Positions 1 to 9,499 of a DNA stretch of 64,000 bases are shown here, in pieces. A model generated the notes under the pieces. That model saw only the letters and a list, made by a program, of their open reading frames with translations, had not been told where the DNA came from and made no database searches. The stretch is from contig DXMA01000008.1 of NCBI GenBank assembly GCA_019414445.1, positions 1-64,000 on the forward strand. The letters are read 5' to 3'. The stretch is from Collinsella sp. Its GTDB lineage: Bacteria > Actinomycetota > Coriobacteriia > Coriobacteriales > Coriobacteriaceae. How positions within the stretch are numbered: the stretch's first letter is position 1; each line of letters begins with the position of its first letter. The position numbers were made by a program, and so were the translations under genes.

Positions 1-3
1 GGG

Positions 4-45
4 GTGGGGAAAGGTGTTGAAAAATGGGGCGGTTCCCCATATTAT
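4..45 (+). promoter_or_regulatory. dcw promoter with MraZ-type boxes
   Basis: TTGAAA at 17-22 and TATTAT at 40-45, 17 nt apart, form a good sigma70-like promoter for mraZ. Overlapping its -35 are three pentamers with a 10-nt period: TGGGG at 5, TGTTG at 15 and TGGGG at 25. MraZ is known to autorepress through short TGGG-type repeats separated by 5 nt, so this looks like its operator. The promoter and repeat spacing are seen; the MraZ link is inference from the family and from mraZ being the first gene downstream. Confidence 0.65.
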
Positions 46-77
46 TAATGACGTCGACAGGCGGGGTGGTTCCCCGC
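24..77. repeat. two related short palindromes upstream of mraZ
   Basis: Two 17-nt palindromes, at 24-40 and 61-77, share the core GGGGYGGTTCCCC with different flanking pairs (AT/AT and GC/GC). The first lies in the promoter spacer, the second in the expected 5' leader. They could be a paired operator or small RNA hairpins. No protein can be assigned. Confidence 0.5.
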
Positions 78-113
78 GTACGTGCCATCTGAGTAACCGA
101 GGGGAGGGCGCAC

Positions 114-548
114 ATGGGAATGACTGGTGCATACGAGCGCAATCTCGATGCAAAAGGTCGTCTGTCCCTGCCTGCACCCCTTCGCGAGGAGCTTGGAGAG
201 CACGTTCGCGTGTTCAAAGCCCTGGATGTCGATGCTCTGTACGTGTTCTCTGCCGAGGCCTTCGATAAGTGGGTCGAAGGACTCTTCGCGGGTCGTGAGG
301 GCCACGAGGGTTTTAACCCGCGTGACATTAATGACCAGAAGCTCATGAGGGCGATCAACAAGCGCACCACGTCGATGGACGTGGACAGCGCCGGTCGTAT
401 CGGTCTTTCCGAGTCTCTCCGCAAGCAGGCGAACCTCGACCGCGAGGTCACGGTTGTGGGCAACTACGACCACCTTGAGGTTTGGGACCGCGCTACGGCC
501 GATGAGGACGATGACGATGAGGCCCTGCTGGACCTCTTCTTCTCGTAA
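114..548 (+). CDS. mraZ: transcriptional regulator MraZ
   Basis: MraZ is the DNA-binding regulator that opens most dcw clusters. The 144-residue protein has the expected duplicated AbrB-like fold, each half marked by a D-x-x-G-R motif (DAKGR at 12-16, DSAGR near 91). The C-terminus is very acidic (DEDDDDE). The ATG follows GGGAGGG. rsmH starts 20 nt downstream, the standard order. It probably represses its own promoter through the repeats at 4-29. Confidence 0.95.
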   Translation: MGMTGAYERNLDAKGRLSLPAPLREELGEHVRVFKALDVDALYVFSAEAFDKWVEGLFAGREGHEGFNPRDINDQKLMRAINKRTTSMDVDSAGRIGLSESLRKQANLDREVTVVGNYDHLEVWDRATADEDDDDEALLDLFFS

Positions 549-568
549 GGGCAAGGCACGGGTAACGG

Positions 569-1534
569 ATGGAGCGTGGGATCTTGACACAAGAATATCG
601 GCATGAACCTGTCATGCTCGGCGAAGTGCTTGAGTCGCTGCGGCTAAAGAGCGGCTCCGTTGTCTGCGATTGCACCCTTGGCGGTGCCGGCCATTCGGTA
701 AAGATGGCCGCACAGGTGGGGGAGACGGGCCTTTTGCTCGGCGTCGACCAGGACGACATGGCCCTCGAGGCTGCTGGCGCCCGTCTGGACCGCGAGGTTC
801 CCGGCGTTCCGCACCAGCTGCTGAAGGGCAACTTCGGCGACTTGGACGAGCTGCTTTGCTCGGCCGAGGTGCCCGGGGTCGATGGCTTCCTGTTCGATTT
901 GGGCGTTTCGTCGCCGCAACTCGATATCCCTGGCAGGGGCTTTTCGTATAACGAGGACGCCCCATTGGACATGCGGATGGATCCGGGTAATAACACCTTA
1001 AACGCAGCTGAGGTCATCAACACCTATAACGAACACGACCTCGCCCGGATTCTACGCGTCTACGGCGAAGAGAAGTTCGCCTCGCAGATCGCGCGCGAGA
1101 TCGTGCGCCGCCGCGAGCAAGAACCGATCGAAACCACCGGCCAATTTGTCGAGATCATCAAGGCGGGTATCCCGGCTGCCGCTCGTCGGCATGGCGGACA
1201 CCCGGCCAAGAAAAGTTTCCAGGCCATTCGCATCGAGGTCAATCACGAGCTCGATGTGCTCGAACGAGGGCTTGATGCCGCCACCAGGTGGCTCAATCCG
1301 GGCGGACGTATCTGCGTCATCTCGTATCACTCGCTTGAGGACCGTATCGTAAAGAATCACTTTAAGGAGATGAGCCAGGGGTGCACGTGTCCGCCGGAGA
1401 TTCCGGTGTGCGTGTGCGGCAACGTGCCGATACTCAAGGTCATCACCCGCAAACCCTTGGTTGCCCAGCCTGATGAGGTTGAGCGCAACCCTCGGGCGAG
1501 ATCAGCCAAAATCCGCGTGGCGCAGCGTCTGTAG
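569..1534 (+). CDS. rsmH: 16S rRNA (cytosine(1402)-N(4))-methyltransferase RsmH
   Basis: RsmH (MraW) methylates N4 of C1402 in the 16S rRNA decoding centre using SAM. The 321-residue length is normal. The SAM-binding loop is in the segment VVCDCTLGGAGHS near residues 32-44, and the family signature HPAKKSFQAIRIEVN is present in the second half. The ATG at 569 follows only a weak AAGG; a TTG at 584 preceded by GGAG is an alternative start that would remove five residues. Second gene of the dcw operon. Confidence 0.95.
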   Translation: MERGILTQEYRHEPVMLGEVLESLRLKSGSVVCDCTLGGAGHSVKMAAQVGETGLLLGVDQDDMALEAAGARLDREVPGVPHQLLKGNFGDLDELLCSAEVPGVDGFLFDLGVSSPQLDIPGRGFSYNEDAPLDMRMDPGNNTLNAAEVINTYNEHDLARILRVYGEEKFASQIAREIVRRREQEPIETTGQFVEIIKAGIPAAARRHGGHPAKKSFQAIRIEVNHELDVLERGLDAATRWLNPGGRICVISYHSLEDRIVKNHFKEMSQGCTCPPEIPVCVCGNVPILKVITRKPLVAQPDEVERNPRARSAKIRVAQRL

Positions 1535-1624
1535 GCGCGACCGCGCGATATTGGACCTCCCGCTCGCACCATAAACGAAGCTTAAACACACTACCAACGT
1601 ACTCGGGATGGGAGGCGGCATATC

Positions 1625-2095
1625 ATGGGCTACAACACTTCAAGCGCAGCACTCGCCTATGATATGAACGCCATGCCCGCCTATCGTGAGACGCCGCAGG
1701 CCCCCGTTGCTCCCCGTGAGCAGCGCACGCCGCGCTTTGATGTCTACACGGGCGCGGGCCGTCAGGCAAACCAGGCGGTAAGCCCGGTTTTCATGAGCGT
1801 TCTTAAAACGTTTTGCATCATTGCGGCTATCTTCATGACGATCGGCGTCGCCCGCGTGGCGCTCGCCGGCGTTACGGCCCAGGTGCTCAACAGCAACGCC
1901 GAGCTTACCAACACGCTCGAAAAAGCGACCGATGAGAGCTCCGACCTGGAGGTCATGCATTCGGTCTATGGCGCCGACACGCGCATTCGCGACCTTGCGG
2001 GCGCTTATGGCATGGTGGAGCCCAGCGAGAGCGTTACACTTGACTTTTCGCAGGATGCAGCCGCGGGCGCCAACGCGACCGCGACCGCTCAGTAG
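1625..2095 (+). CDS. ftsL: FtsL-like cell division protein
   Basis: A 156-residue bitopic membrane protein in the ftsL position between rsmH and the septal PBP. A cytoplasmic N-terminus (about 1-55) is followed by one membrane span near 57-82, then a short coiled-coil region (LNSNAELTNTLEKATDESSDL) and an LAGAYGMVEPSES segment resembling the conserved end of FtsL proteins. FtsL acts with FtsQ to recruit and activate FtsWI. Sequence conservation in the family is low, so the call rests on topology and position. The ATG follows GGGAGG. Confidence 0.8.
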   Translation: MGYNTSSAALAYDMNAMPAYRETPQAPVAPREQRTPRFDVYTGAGRQANQAVSPVFMSVLKTFCIIAAIFMTIGVARVALAGVTAQVLNSNAELTNTLEKATDESSDLEVMHSVYGADTRIRDLAGAYGMVEPSESVTLDFSQDAAAGANATATAQ

Positions 2096-2112
2096 CAAGA
2101 CGGTAGCTGAGT

Positions 2113-3978
2113 ATGACAAATGACTATCGCCGCGGTTCCGATGGGGGCCGCGGTTCTGGACGTCCCTCGTCGCGGGGACGTTCTGGTTATCAAGGAACGG
2201 GTCGGCAATCTTACAACGCCGGGCAGTCCCGTGGCAACGACCCGGCGTCGCGACTTCGCGGCTCGGGCGGCCCTCAAGTGCATAACACCAGGTCGCGCAA
2301 GAGTTCGTCGACCGAATGGCTCACGGGCACGCCTCTGCCTCGCCGCAAAGCCGTCATGGGCTTCATTGGGCTTGGCTTGGGCTTGGGCGTCTTTCGCCTT
2401 GCCGACTATCAAATTGTCGAAGCCGATAAACTGCGCGAGCGTGCCGATGCGCGTCGCCTGCTTGCGCAGACCCTCTATGCCAAACGTGGCACCATCTACG
2501 ACCGCAACGGTAACGTGCTGGCGTCGTCGGTCGAATGTCGCAACATCGCCGTGAACCCGCAGCTTGTCGAGGATGTTGACAAGACGGTGTCGGCGCTGGT
2601 CAAGGCAACTGGAATCGATAAAAAGACCTGCCGCAAGCTCGTCGAGTCCGATGGCACCTGGGTGTATATCAAGCGCCAGGTGGACGAAGACGATGCTGCG
2701 GCGCTGGAGAAGAAGAACCTGCCCGGCGTGCTTTTTGAGCAGGCCATGAAGCGCGTATATCCATACGGCAATCTGGCATCGCAGGTGCTGGGTGTAGTGA
2801 ATGTAGACAACGACGGCTTGACGGGTCTCGAAAAGCAATACAACAAGCTTTTGACCGGCACGAACGGTTCTCTCGTGCGCGAGCGCGCGAGGGACGGCAG
2901 CTATATCGCGGGCGGTGCCTATAAAAAGGTGGCTGCGGTCGACGGCGTTGACATCGTGACGACGCTCGACGTCAATATCCAGCGTGCGGCCGAGGATGCC
3001 CTGGCAGAGGCAGTTGAGAAGACTAAGGCCAAGAACGGCTCGGCTTTGGTCACCGACCCCACGACTGGTGAAATTCTCGCCGCCTGCTCGTACCCGACCT
3101 ACGACCAGACCGATCTGGAGAACGCCAAGACCGAGGATATGAACTTGCGCCTGGTCACCGACGCCTACGAGCCCGGCTCGGTCTTTAAGACGCTCGTGGC
3201 GGGCGCCGGCTTCGACTTGGGCGTAGTGCGATCGAGTACGTCGTTTGAGGTACCGGCGAGCATCAAGGTGGGCGACGATACCGTCACCGATGCCGACAAG
3301 CGCGATTATTCCATGACCATGGATGTGCGCGAGATGATGCGCCGTTCGTCCAACGTGGGCTTTGTCCTGGTGGGGCGCAAGATCGGTGCCGACGACTTTG
3401 CCGCCTATGTGGACAAGTGGGGCATAGGTCACAGCTCCGGTGTCGATTTTCCGGGCGAGAGCCTGGGCATCGTCAAGGAGCGTGACCAGTATGACGGCGC
3501 CACGCTGGGCTCGATGAGCTTTGGACAGGCGCTGTCTGTCTCTCCGATTGAGATCGCACGTGCCGTGGGCGGCATCGCCAACGGCGGCGTGATGATGACC
3601 CCGCACTTCTATAAGTCCAGCAAAGGCGACGAGAAGGACTGGGGCGAAGGTGAGCGCGCGATTTCGGAGGACGCTGCCGCCCAGGTGACATCGTGCATGC
3701 AGACGGTCGTGTCCGAAGGCACGGGCGTTGGCGGTGCGGTCGATGGCTATGACGTGGCGGGCAAGACCGGTACGGCCGAGCGTGCTGACGAGAACGGTGG
3801 TTACCTCAAGGAGAACTACATGTCGTCCTTTATGGGCTTTGCGCCGGCACAATCGCCCAAGGTGCTGTGCTATATCACGCTCGACGGAACGCCGAGCGGC
3901 TCAGATGCCGCTGCGGTGCCGTTCCAGTCCATTATGGCCAACGCGCTCGACGTGTTGGGTATCCCGCACACGAGGTAG
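2113..3978 (+). CDS. ftsI: septal peptidoglycan transpeptidase (class B PBP, FtsI-like)
   Basis: Class B penicillin-binding protein that cross-links septal peptidoglycan with FtsW. The 621 residues start with a disordered Arg/Gly/Ser-rich region (1-70), one membrane anchor (about 79-100), a dimerisation domain and then the transpeptidase domain. The three active-site motifs are visible: SVFK (near 355), SSN (near 410) and KTGT (near 550). No PASTA repeats follow. It sits directly after ftsL. murE, which usually follows this gene, is absent. Confidence 0.93.
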   Translation: MTNDYRRGSDGGRGSGRPSSRGRSGYQGTGRQSYNAGQSRGNDPASRLRGSGGPQVHNTRSRKSSSTEWLTGTPLPRRKAVMGFIGLGLGLGVFRLADYQIVEADKLRERADARRLLAQTLYAKRGTIYDRNGNVLASSVECRNIAVNPQLVEDVDKTVSALVKATGIDKKTCRKLVESDGTWVYIKRQVDEDDAAALEKKNLPGVLFEQAMKRVYPYGNLASQVLGVVNVDNDGLTGLEKQYNKLLTGTNGSLVRERARDGSYIAGGAYKKVAAVDGVDIVTTLDVNIQRAAEDALAEAVEKTKAKNGSALVTDPTTGEILAACSYPTYDQTDLENAKTEDMNLRLVTDAYEPGSVFKTLVAGAGFDLGVVRSSTSFEVPASIKVGDDTVTDADKRDYSMTMDVREMMRRSSNVGFVLVGRKIGADDFAAYVDKWGIGHSSGVDFPGESLGIVKERDQYDGATLGSMSFGQALSVSPIEIARAVGGIANGGVMMTPHFYKSSKGDEKDWGEGERAISEDAAAQVTSCMQTVVSEGTGVGGAVDGYDVAGKTGTAERADENGGYLKENYMSSFMGFAPAQSPKVLCYITLDGTPSGSDAAAVPFQSIMANALDVLGIPHTR

Positions 3979-4105
3979 GGGGTTACAATCTTTGGGGCGT
4001 GGTTTGTTGTCCCATATGAGGGGTGTTCACATGCCCTGCACCACGCATGCGCGGCGCTGGGATACAATACGCCGATAGCATTATTAGGTTTACAGGGGAG
4101 CTGCA

Positions 4106-5530
4106 ATGATAGAGATCGCCGTCAACAACCTCGCGGCCGCAACAGGGGCCCGAACCGTGACGGGAGAAGCCGATCGGGTATGCCGCGGGTGCGTTATCGA
4201 CTCGCGCCAGGTCGAGGAAGGGACGATTTTCGTCGCCTTTCCCGGTGAAAACGTCGACGGCAATGATTTTGCTTCCCGTGCCGTCCAGTCGGGTGCCGGC
4301 GCCGTCGTGATGACGCGTGAGCCCGAGGCCGAGCTGGTCTTGCTGGCGCAGGACAGGGGCTGTGCCATCTTGCTGACCGATGATCCCGAGGAGTTTCTGC
4401 TGCGTTTGGCGCACGCGTACCGCCTGGAGCTTGGCTGCCTGGTCGTTGGTATTACCGGTTCCATCGGCAAGACGACGACCAAGGACGTGCTCGCCGCTGT
4501 GCTCGCCAAGCGCTATCGCGTCTGGGCCACCAAGGGCAATTTCAATAACCTGATCGGCATGCCGCTCACGGTGCTTTCCGCTCCGGCCGATACCGAGGTC
4601 CTGGTGCTCGAGATGGGCATGAACCATTTCCACGAGATTGAGCGCCTGTCCCAGTCCGCCAATCCCAACCTTGCCATCGTGAGCAAGATCGGCACCTCTC
4701 ACATCGGCATTTTGGGCAGCCGCGAGAACATCGCCCGCGCTAAGGCCGAGATTGTCCAGGGTATGTGCGCCGCCGGCGACTTCTTGCCGCTGCTGGTTTT
4801 GGGCGGTGAGGACGACTTTACGCCGTTCATTCGCGATACGTTCGCCCAGCCTGCTGGTATCGATGTGATGCTGGCCGGCGTCTCGGACGATGATGAGGTC
4901 CGTGCCCGCGACGTTCGAGCTGATGACGAGGGCCGTCCGGTCTTTACGCTCGATTTTGGTCAGGGCGAGACAATCGATACCATGCTTGCCATCCCCGGCG
5001 TGCAGTCCGTTCCGAATGCCGTTAAGGCCGCCGCGGTTGCCTATCGCCTGGGCGTGACGCCCGAGCAGATCGATGCTGCCTTTAGGGGCCTCACGATCAC
5101 CGGTCACCGCCAGGAGATCAAACGCGCCAAGAGCGGTGCCCGCGTCATTGACGATTCCTATAACGCCAGCGCCGAATCCATGGCTGCTGGCCTCGATCTA
5201 CTGCGTTCGCTTTCCTGCACGGGGTCTCGCATGGCGATCTTGGGCGAGATGGGCGAGATGGGCGATGAGGCTCCTCGCATGCATGAACTCGTGGGCGCCT
5301 ATGCCGCCGCCAAGAAGCTCGACATGCTGGCGTGCGTCGGCGGCGAGCTGGCCCAGCTTATGGCCGATGCCGCGCGCATGATGGGCATGGACGAGGACCG
5401 CATCCAGGTGTTCTCCGATTATCAGCAGGTGCTCGACCGCATGGGCGGCGCGCTTGAAAAACATGATGTTGTACTGGTCAAGGGTTCCCGCTTTGTTGAG
5501 CTCGACCGCTTTGTGGAAGGTGTGTGCTAG
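4106..5530 (+). CDS. murF: UDP-MurNAc-tripeptide--D-Ala-D-Ala ligase MurF
   Basis: MurF adds D-Ala-D-Ala to the UDP-MurNAc-tripeptide in the cytoplasm, using ATP. The 474-residue Mur ligase has the P-loop GSIGKTTTKD near residue 118 and the conserved NFNNLIG and LEMGMNH segments. A 127-nt gap separates it from the PBP gene; this gap includes a TACAAT -10-like hexamer at 4063, so an internal promoter is possible. The ATG follows GGGGAGC. mraY begins 3 nt after the stop. Confidence 0.96.
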   Translation: MIEIAVNNLAAATGARTVTGEADRVCRGCVIDSRQVEEGTIFVAFPGENVDGNDFASRAVQSGAGAVVMTREPEAELVLLAQDRGCAILLTDDPEEFLLRLAHAYRLELGCLVVGITGSIGKTTTKDVLAAVLAKRYRVWATKGNFNNLIGMPLTVLSAPADTEVLVLEMGMNHFHEIERLSQSANPNLAIVSKIGTSHIGILGSRENIARAKAEIVQGMCAAGDFLPLLVLGGEDDFTPFIRDTFAQPAGIDVMLAGVSDDDEVRARDVRADDEGRPVFTLDFGQGETIDTMLAIPGVQSVPNAVKAAAVAYRLGVTPEQIDAAFRGLTITGHRQEIKRAKSGARVIDDSYNASAESMAAGLDLLRSLSCTGSRMAILGEMGEMGDEAPRMHELVGAYAAAKKLDMLACVGGELAQLMADAARMMGMDEDRIQVFSDYQQVLDRMGGALEKHDVVLVKGSRFVELDRFVEGVC

Positions 5531-5533
5531 CCC

Positions 5534-6553
5534 ATGTTCGGCAATCCCTCGTATCCAACGTATCAGGCTTTTTTGGGGCTTGGCATCGCCGCTGCCATTG
5601 CGCTGCTGCTCATGCCGTGGTGGATCAAGCTACTCAAGGTCGAGGGTATCGGCCAGCAGGTTCGTGCCGACGGCCCCAAGCGTCATTTGGTTAAGCAGGG
5701 AACGCCCACCATGGGTGGTGTTGTCATCCTCGTCGCGATCTCGCTGACCTGCCTGCTGATGGGCAAGCTCACCACCGAGCTCGTGCTCGTGCTCCTCGCC
5801 ACGCTGGCGACCGGCGTGCTGGGCCTGATCGACGACCTGACCTCCGTTACGCATGGGCGCTCGCTCGGCCTGACGCCTCATGCCAAGATGATCGGCCTCA
5901 CCATTATCTGTGTCACCTTTACGGTACTTGCCGTCAACTGGTGCGGCGTCGCCCCCGAGATTCGTTTTCCCGGTGGGTTGACGATCGACCTTGGCGTGCT
6001 TTCGACTACCATCTGCGGCTATTCGTTCCCGTGGCTCTATATTGTCTTTTGCTGGCTGATGATTGCCGGTCTTTCTAATGCCGTGAACCTGACCGATGGC
6101 CTTGACGGTCTTGCTGGTGGCACCTCCATGATCGCCATGCTCGCCATGGCTGCCATGGCGTTTTTGCACGGAGACGTGAACCTGTCCATCTTTTGCACCG
6201 CGTGTGCCGGTGCCTGCTTGGGCTTTCTGTGGTTCAACTGCTATCCGGCGAGCATCTTTATGGGCGATACCGGCTCGCTTGCCCTGGGCGCCGCGTTTGC
6301 CTGCACGTCCATCATGACCAACACCGAGGTCGTCTCCCTTATCATCGGCGGCCTGTTTATCGTTGAGACCCTTTCGGTCATGATTCAGGTTGTCTACTTC
6401 CACTTTACGCACAAGCGCGTCTTCCTTATGGCGCCCATCCATCATCATTTCGAAAAGAAGGGTTGGGCCGAGACCAAGGTCGTCATCCGTTTTTGGATTA
6501 TCGCTGCGGCATTTGGTGCCGTTGGCCTTGCCCTGTTCTTCCAGTTGGGATAG
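5534..6553 (+). CDS. mraY: phospho-N-acetylmuramoyl-pentapeptide-transferase MraY
   Basis: MraY transfers phospho-MurNAc-pentapeptide to undecaprenyl phosphate, making lipid I. The 339-residue polytopic protein (about ten spans) shows the family signatures GTPTMGGVV (near 56), GLIDDLTSV, NLTDGLDGLAGG, FMGDTGSLALG and APIHHHFE. It is packed between murF and murD with 3- and 9-nt gaps, so it is surely cotranscribed. Confidence 0.97.
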   Translation: MFGNPSYPTYQAFLGLGIAAAIALLLMPWWIKLLKVEGIGQQVRADGPKRHLVKQGTPTMGGVVILVAISLTCLLMGKLTTELVLVLLATLATGVLGLIDDLTSVTHGRSLGLTPHAKMIGLTIICVTFTVLAVNWCGVAPEIRFPGGLTIDLGVLSTTICGYSFPWLYIVFCWLMIAGLSNAVNLTDGLDGLAGGTSMIAMLAMAAMAFLHGDVNLSIFCTACAGACLGFLWFNCYPASIFMGDTGSLALGAAFACTSIMTNTEVVSLIIGGLFIVETLSVMIQVVYFHFTHKRVFLMAPIHHHFEKKGWAETKVVIRFWIIAAAFGAVGLALFFQLG

Positions 6554-6562
6554 TGGTCTCTC

Positions 6563-7969
6563 ATGCCTCTTGCTGATGTCTTTAGCCTGCTCGTTTTGGG
6601 TCAGGGCAAATCCGGTCTCGATGTCGCCCGCTGGGCGCTGGCACATCCAGAGCGCGTAAGCGCCGTTACCGTGTATGGCGGCGGCACCTCTGAGCCCAAT
6701 GACGCCACGCGTGCGCTCGAGGCTGCCGGTGCGTCGTTTGTCTATGGGACCGAACAGGTCGAGGGCGCCTATGACGTATGCGTGACGTGCCCGGGCATCT
6801 CGGAGTTCTCGGGCTTCTTTAAGGCCGGGCGCGAGCATGCCGCCCAGATTATGGGTGAGCCCGAGTTTGCCTATCGCCTGTCGCCCGATAACTGGATTGC
6901 CATCACGGGCACCAACGGCAAGACGACCACCACGTCGCTGACCGATTATCTGCTCAAGGCTTCCGGTGAGGCCAGTGTAGCTGTCGGCAACATCGGCGAG
7001 CCGCCTATCAACGAGATTGACGGCCGAGCCCACAACGAGTGGTTTGTGGCTGAGCTCTCGAGCTATCAGATTGCTACGACCACCGAGCTCCACCCTCGCG
7101 TGGCGGTGCTGCTCAACATCACTCCCGACCACTTGGGCTGGCATAAGAGCCATAAGAACTATGCGCTTGCCAAGATCAAACTGTTTGACAATATGGTCGA
7201 TGACGATCTGGTGGTCGTCGACGTCGAAGACGCCGGCATTCACGAGTTCGATGAGTACATCTACACGCCGGGTCGTCGCATCTGCAAGGTTGCCTTTGAC
7301 GAGCCAGAGGGTGAGGATGTCGCCTTTGTGCGCGATGGCAAGATGATCGTGCGCCTGAAGGGCGTCGAGACCCCGCTCATCGCTACATCCGAGCTCAAGA
7401 TCTCGGGCCATCACAATGTTATCAATGCCCTGTGCGCTGCCACGGCTGCCCTGGCAGTCGGTGCCGATGTCGATGGTGTCTGCCGCGGTCTGGCCTCGTT
7501 CCAGCCGCTCGAGCACCGCGTGGAGCCGTGCGGCGAGATTGACGGAGTGCGCTACGTCAACGATTCCAAGGCGACCAACACCGACGCGGTCGAGAAGGCA
7601 CTGACGGCATTTCCCGATGACAACGTGATCTTGCTGCTCGGCGGCCACGATAAGGGCACGCCGCTTACGGACTTCGCGCGCGTCGTTATGGATAACGTGC
7701 GCTCGGTCGTCTGCTTTGGCGATGCGCGCGAGCGCTTTACCGCCGCTATGGACGAGGCCGATGTCGATGGCGATGTGGATATCGCCCAAGCGGATGACCT
7801 ACGCGATGCCGTGGACGTTGCCCGTTCGCTGTCGAGCCGTGGCGACGTGATCTTACTTTCTCCTGCCTGCTCTTCGTTCGATGAGTTCTCGGGCTATGAG
7901 GAGCGCGGCCGCGTGTTTAAGGACTACGTGGCTCAGCTTGCCGCTGCAGCGAAATCGCAAATGGAATAG
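6563..7969 (+). CDS. murD: UDP-N-acetylmuramoylalanine--D-glutamate ligase MurD
   Basis: MurD adds D-Glu to UDP-MurNAc-L-Ala. The 468 residues contain an N-terminal Rossmann-like UDP-binding domain (LVLGQGKSGLD), the ATP-binding GTNGKTTTTS near 116, the NITPDHLGWH metal/phosphate segment and VNDSKATN in the C-terminal half. The order mraY-murD-ftsW is canonical. ftsW follows within 10 nt. Confidence 0.96.
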   Translation: MPLADVFSLLVLGQGKSGLDVARWALAHPERVSAVTVYGGGTSEPNDATRALEAAGASFVYGTEQVEGAYDVCVTCPGISEFSGFFKAGREHAAQIMGEPEFAYRLSPDNWIAITGTNGKTTTTSLTDYLLKASGEASVAVGNIGEPPINEIDGRAHNEWFVAELSSYQIATTTELHPRVAVLLNITPDHLGWHKSHKNYALAKIKLFDNMVDDDLVVVDVEDAGIHEFDEYIYTPGRRICKVAFDEPEGEDVAFVRDGKMIVRLKGVETPLIATSELKISGHHNVINALCAATAALAVGADVDGVCRGLASFQPLEHRVEPCGEIDGVRYVNDSKATNTDAVEKALTAFPDDNVILLLGGHDKGTPLTDFARVVMDNVRSVVCFGDARERFTAAMDEADVDGDVDIAQADDLRDAVDVARSLSSRGDVILLSPACSSFDEFSGYEERGRVFKDYVAQLAAAAKSQME

Positions 7970-7978
7970 GGGTTGCCG

Positions 7979-9499
7979 GTGAGAGAGGAGAGCCCCCGAC
8001 AAGGTATGAGGAGGCCCGACTCGGACCGTGCTTCCTCGCGGCGTAGCACACCGCGTTCCGGTCGCGGCGGGCAGTCGTTTAGCGAACGCTATATTGCCGG
8101 CGTTCCCGCCCGCATCATGCGCCCCCGTCTGATATTTATGGCCTGCCTGTTTACTTTGGTGTGCTTTGGTCTGCTGATGGTGTACTCGGCGTCTTCGGTC
8201 GAGGCGCTGCACGAGAATGGCTCGGCGACGTTTTTCCTGGGTCGACAGGCCGCGTTTGCCGTGGTTGGTGTTCTGGCGCTGATTGCCATCGTGCGCGTTT
8301 TGCCGGACAGCTGGTTTGGGGAGGATGTGCTTAGGATCTTCCTTATCGGCATGATAGGGCTACTGTTTCTGGTGTTCTTGGTGGGCAGCGGCAGCCGTGG
8401 CGCCACGCGCTGGCTCAACATCGCCGGTGTTCAGTTCCAGCCTTCCGAGTTTTTAAAGCCATTTGCCATTGCGTATTCGGCCATCATGCTTGATCGCTTC
8501 TTTTCGCCCGGTGGCAACATCAACGAATTCCTTCGCAAGATGGGCATCTACCTGGGCATTTCGCTCTTTCTGATCTTTATCCAGCCCGATTTCGGTACTG
8601 TCCTGATCATCCTGTTGACCCTCATGTGCATGGCGTTGTTTGCGGGTCTCGACCCCAGATTTATCATCGGCGTGCTAATCTTCGGCATTCTCGTGATCGT
8701 GATTGCGCTTGTCGCAGAGCCGTACCGTATGGTGCGTATTCAGGTTGCCTTGAACCCTTGGGCCGACGAGTATGGTGACGGCTATCAGGCCACGCTTGCC
8801 ATTATGGCCTTTGCCTCGGGCGGTCTGTTCGGCCGTGGCATCGGCAACTCAACCATGAAGTACTCGTATCTGCCCGAGGCGCACAATGACTACATCCTGG
8901 CCATCATTGGCGAGGAAGTCGGTTTTGTCGGAACCGTGCTGTTCTTCTTGGTGTTTGCGATGCTGATCTACTCGGCGTTTCGCATTGCCGAGCAGGCGAC
9001 CGATCGCCGGGGCGCGCTTATGGCGTCTGGCTCCGCGGTCATTCTCGCAGTGCAGTTTTTGATTAACGCGCTGGGCATCCTCAACGTGTTTCCCATGACG
9101 GGCAAACCGTTGCCGTTTATTAGCTACGGCGGTTCGTCGATTATTGTGTCGCTCATGCTTGCCGGGTTGATCCTGCGCGTTTCGTACGAGAGCGCCCGCC
9201 GCGATGAGTATGACCGCCGCCGCGAGAGCTTTGCCGTTATGGATGAGAGTACCGCCGGCGTGCCCCACGTGCGCGGCGAGCGATCTTCGCGTAACGGTTT
9301 TACCGTCCTGGATGGCTCTGCGACCGAGCCGGCAGCCCGCCCGCGTCAGCGAACGGCGCCGCAAGGTCGTCCTCAGCGCCCCAGCCCTCGCAACGCGGGC
9401 GGCGGATATAATCGAATCGATTTGAACTCGGACCCGTCGGCGCGTCTGCGTACCGACGACCAGGGACCGCGTGTACGAAGGGACTACCATGACCGATAA
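7979..9499 (+). CDS. ftsW: lipid II polymerase FtsW (SEDS family)
   Basis: SEDS-family glycosyltransferase that polymerises lipid II at the septum with its PBP partner. About ten membrane spans lie between residues 45 and 410. Characteristic segments include FLVGSGSRGATRWLNI, QPSEFLKPFAIAYSA, QPDFGT and GKPLPFISYGGSS. The C-terminal ~95 residues are a hydrophilic Arg-rich tail. I prefer the GTG at 7979, which has AGGGG six nt upstream overlapping the murD stop. TTG 7973 and ATG 8006 are alternatives. Its end overlaps murG by 11 nt. Confidence 0.94.
   Translation: MREESPRQGMRRPDSDRASSRRSTPRSGRGGQSFSERYIAGVPARIMRPRLIFMACLFTLVCFGLLMVYSASSVEALHENGSATFFLGRQAAFAVVGVLALIAIVRVLPDSWFGEDVLRIFLIGMIGLLFLVFLVGSGSRGATRWLNIAGVQFQPSEFLKPFAIAYSAIMLDRFFSPGGNINEFLRKMGIYLGISLFLIFIQPDFGTVLIILLTLMCMALFAGLDPRFIIGVLIFGILVIVIALVAEPYRMVRIQVALNPWADEYGDGYQATLAIMAFASGGLFGRGIGNSTMKYSYLPEAHNDYILAIIGEEVGFVGTVLFFLVFAMLIYSAFRIAEQATDRRGALMASGSAVILAVQFLINALGILNVFPMTGKPLPFISYGGSSIIVSLMLAGLILRVSYESARRDEYDRRRESFAVMDESTAGVPHVRGERSSRNGFTVLDGSATEPAARPRQRTAPQGRPQRPSPRNAGGGYNRIDLNSDPSARLRTDDQGPRVRRDYHDR

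Noticed and set aside
2089..7789. Long minus-strand frames opposite the PBP, mraY and murD genes
   Set aside because: These are antisense shadows caused by GC-rich codon use; the plus-strand genes carry clear family motifs.
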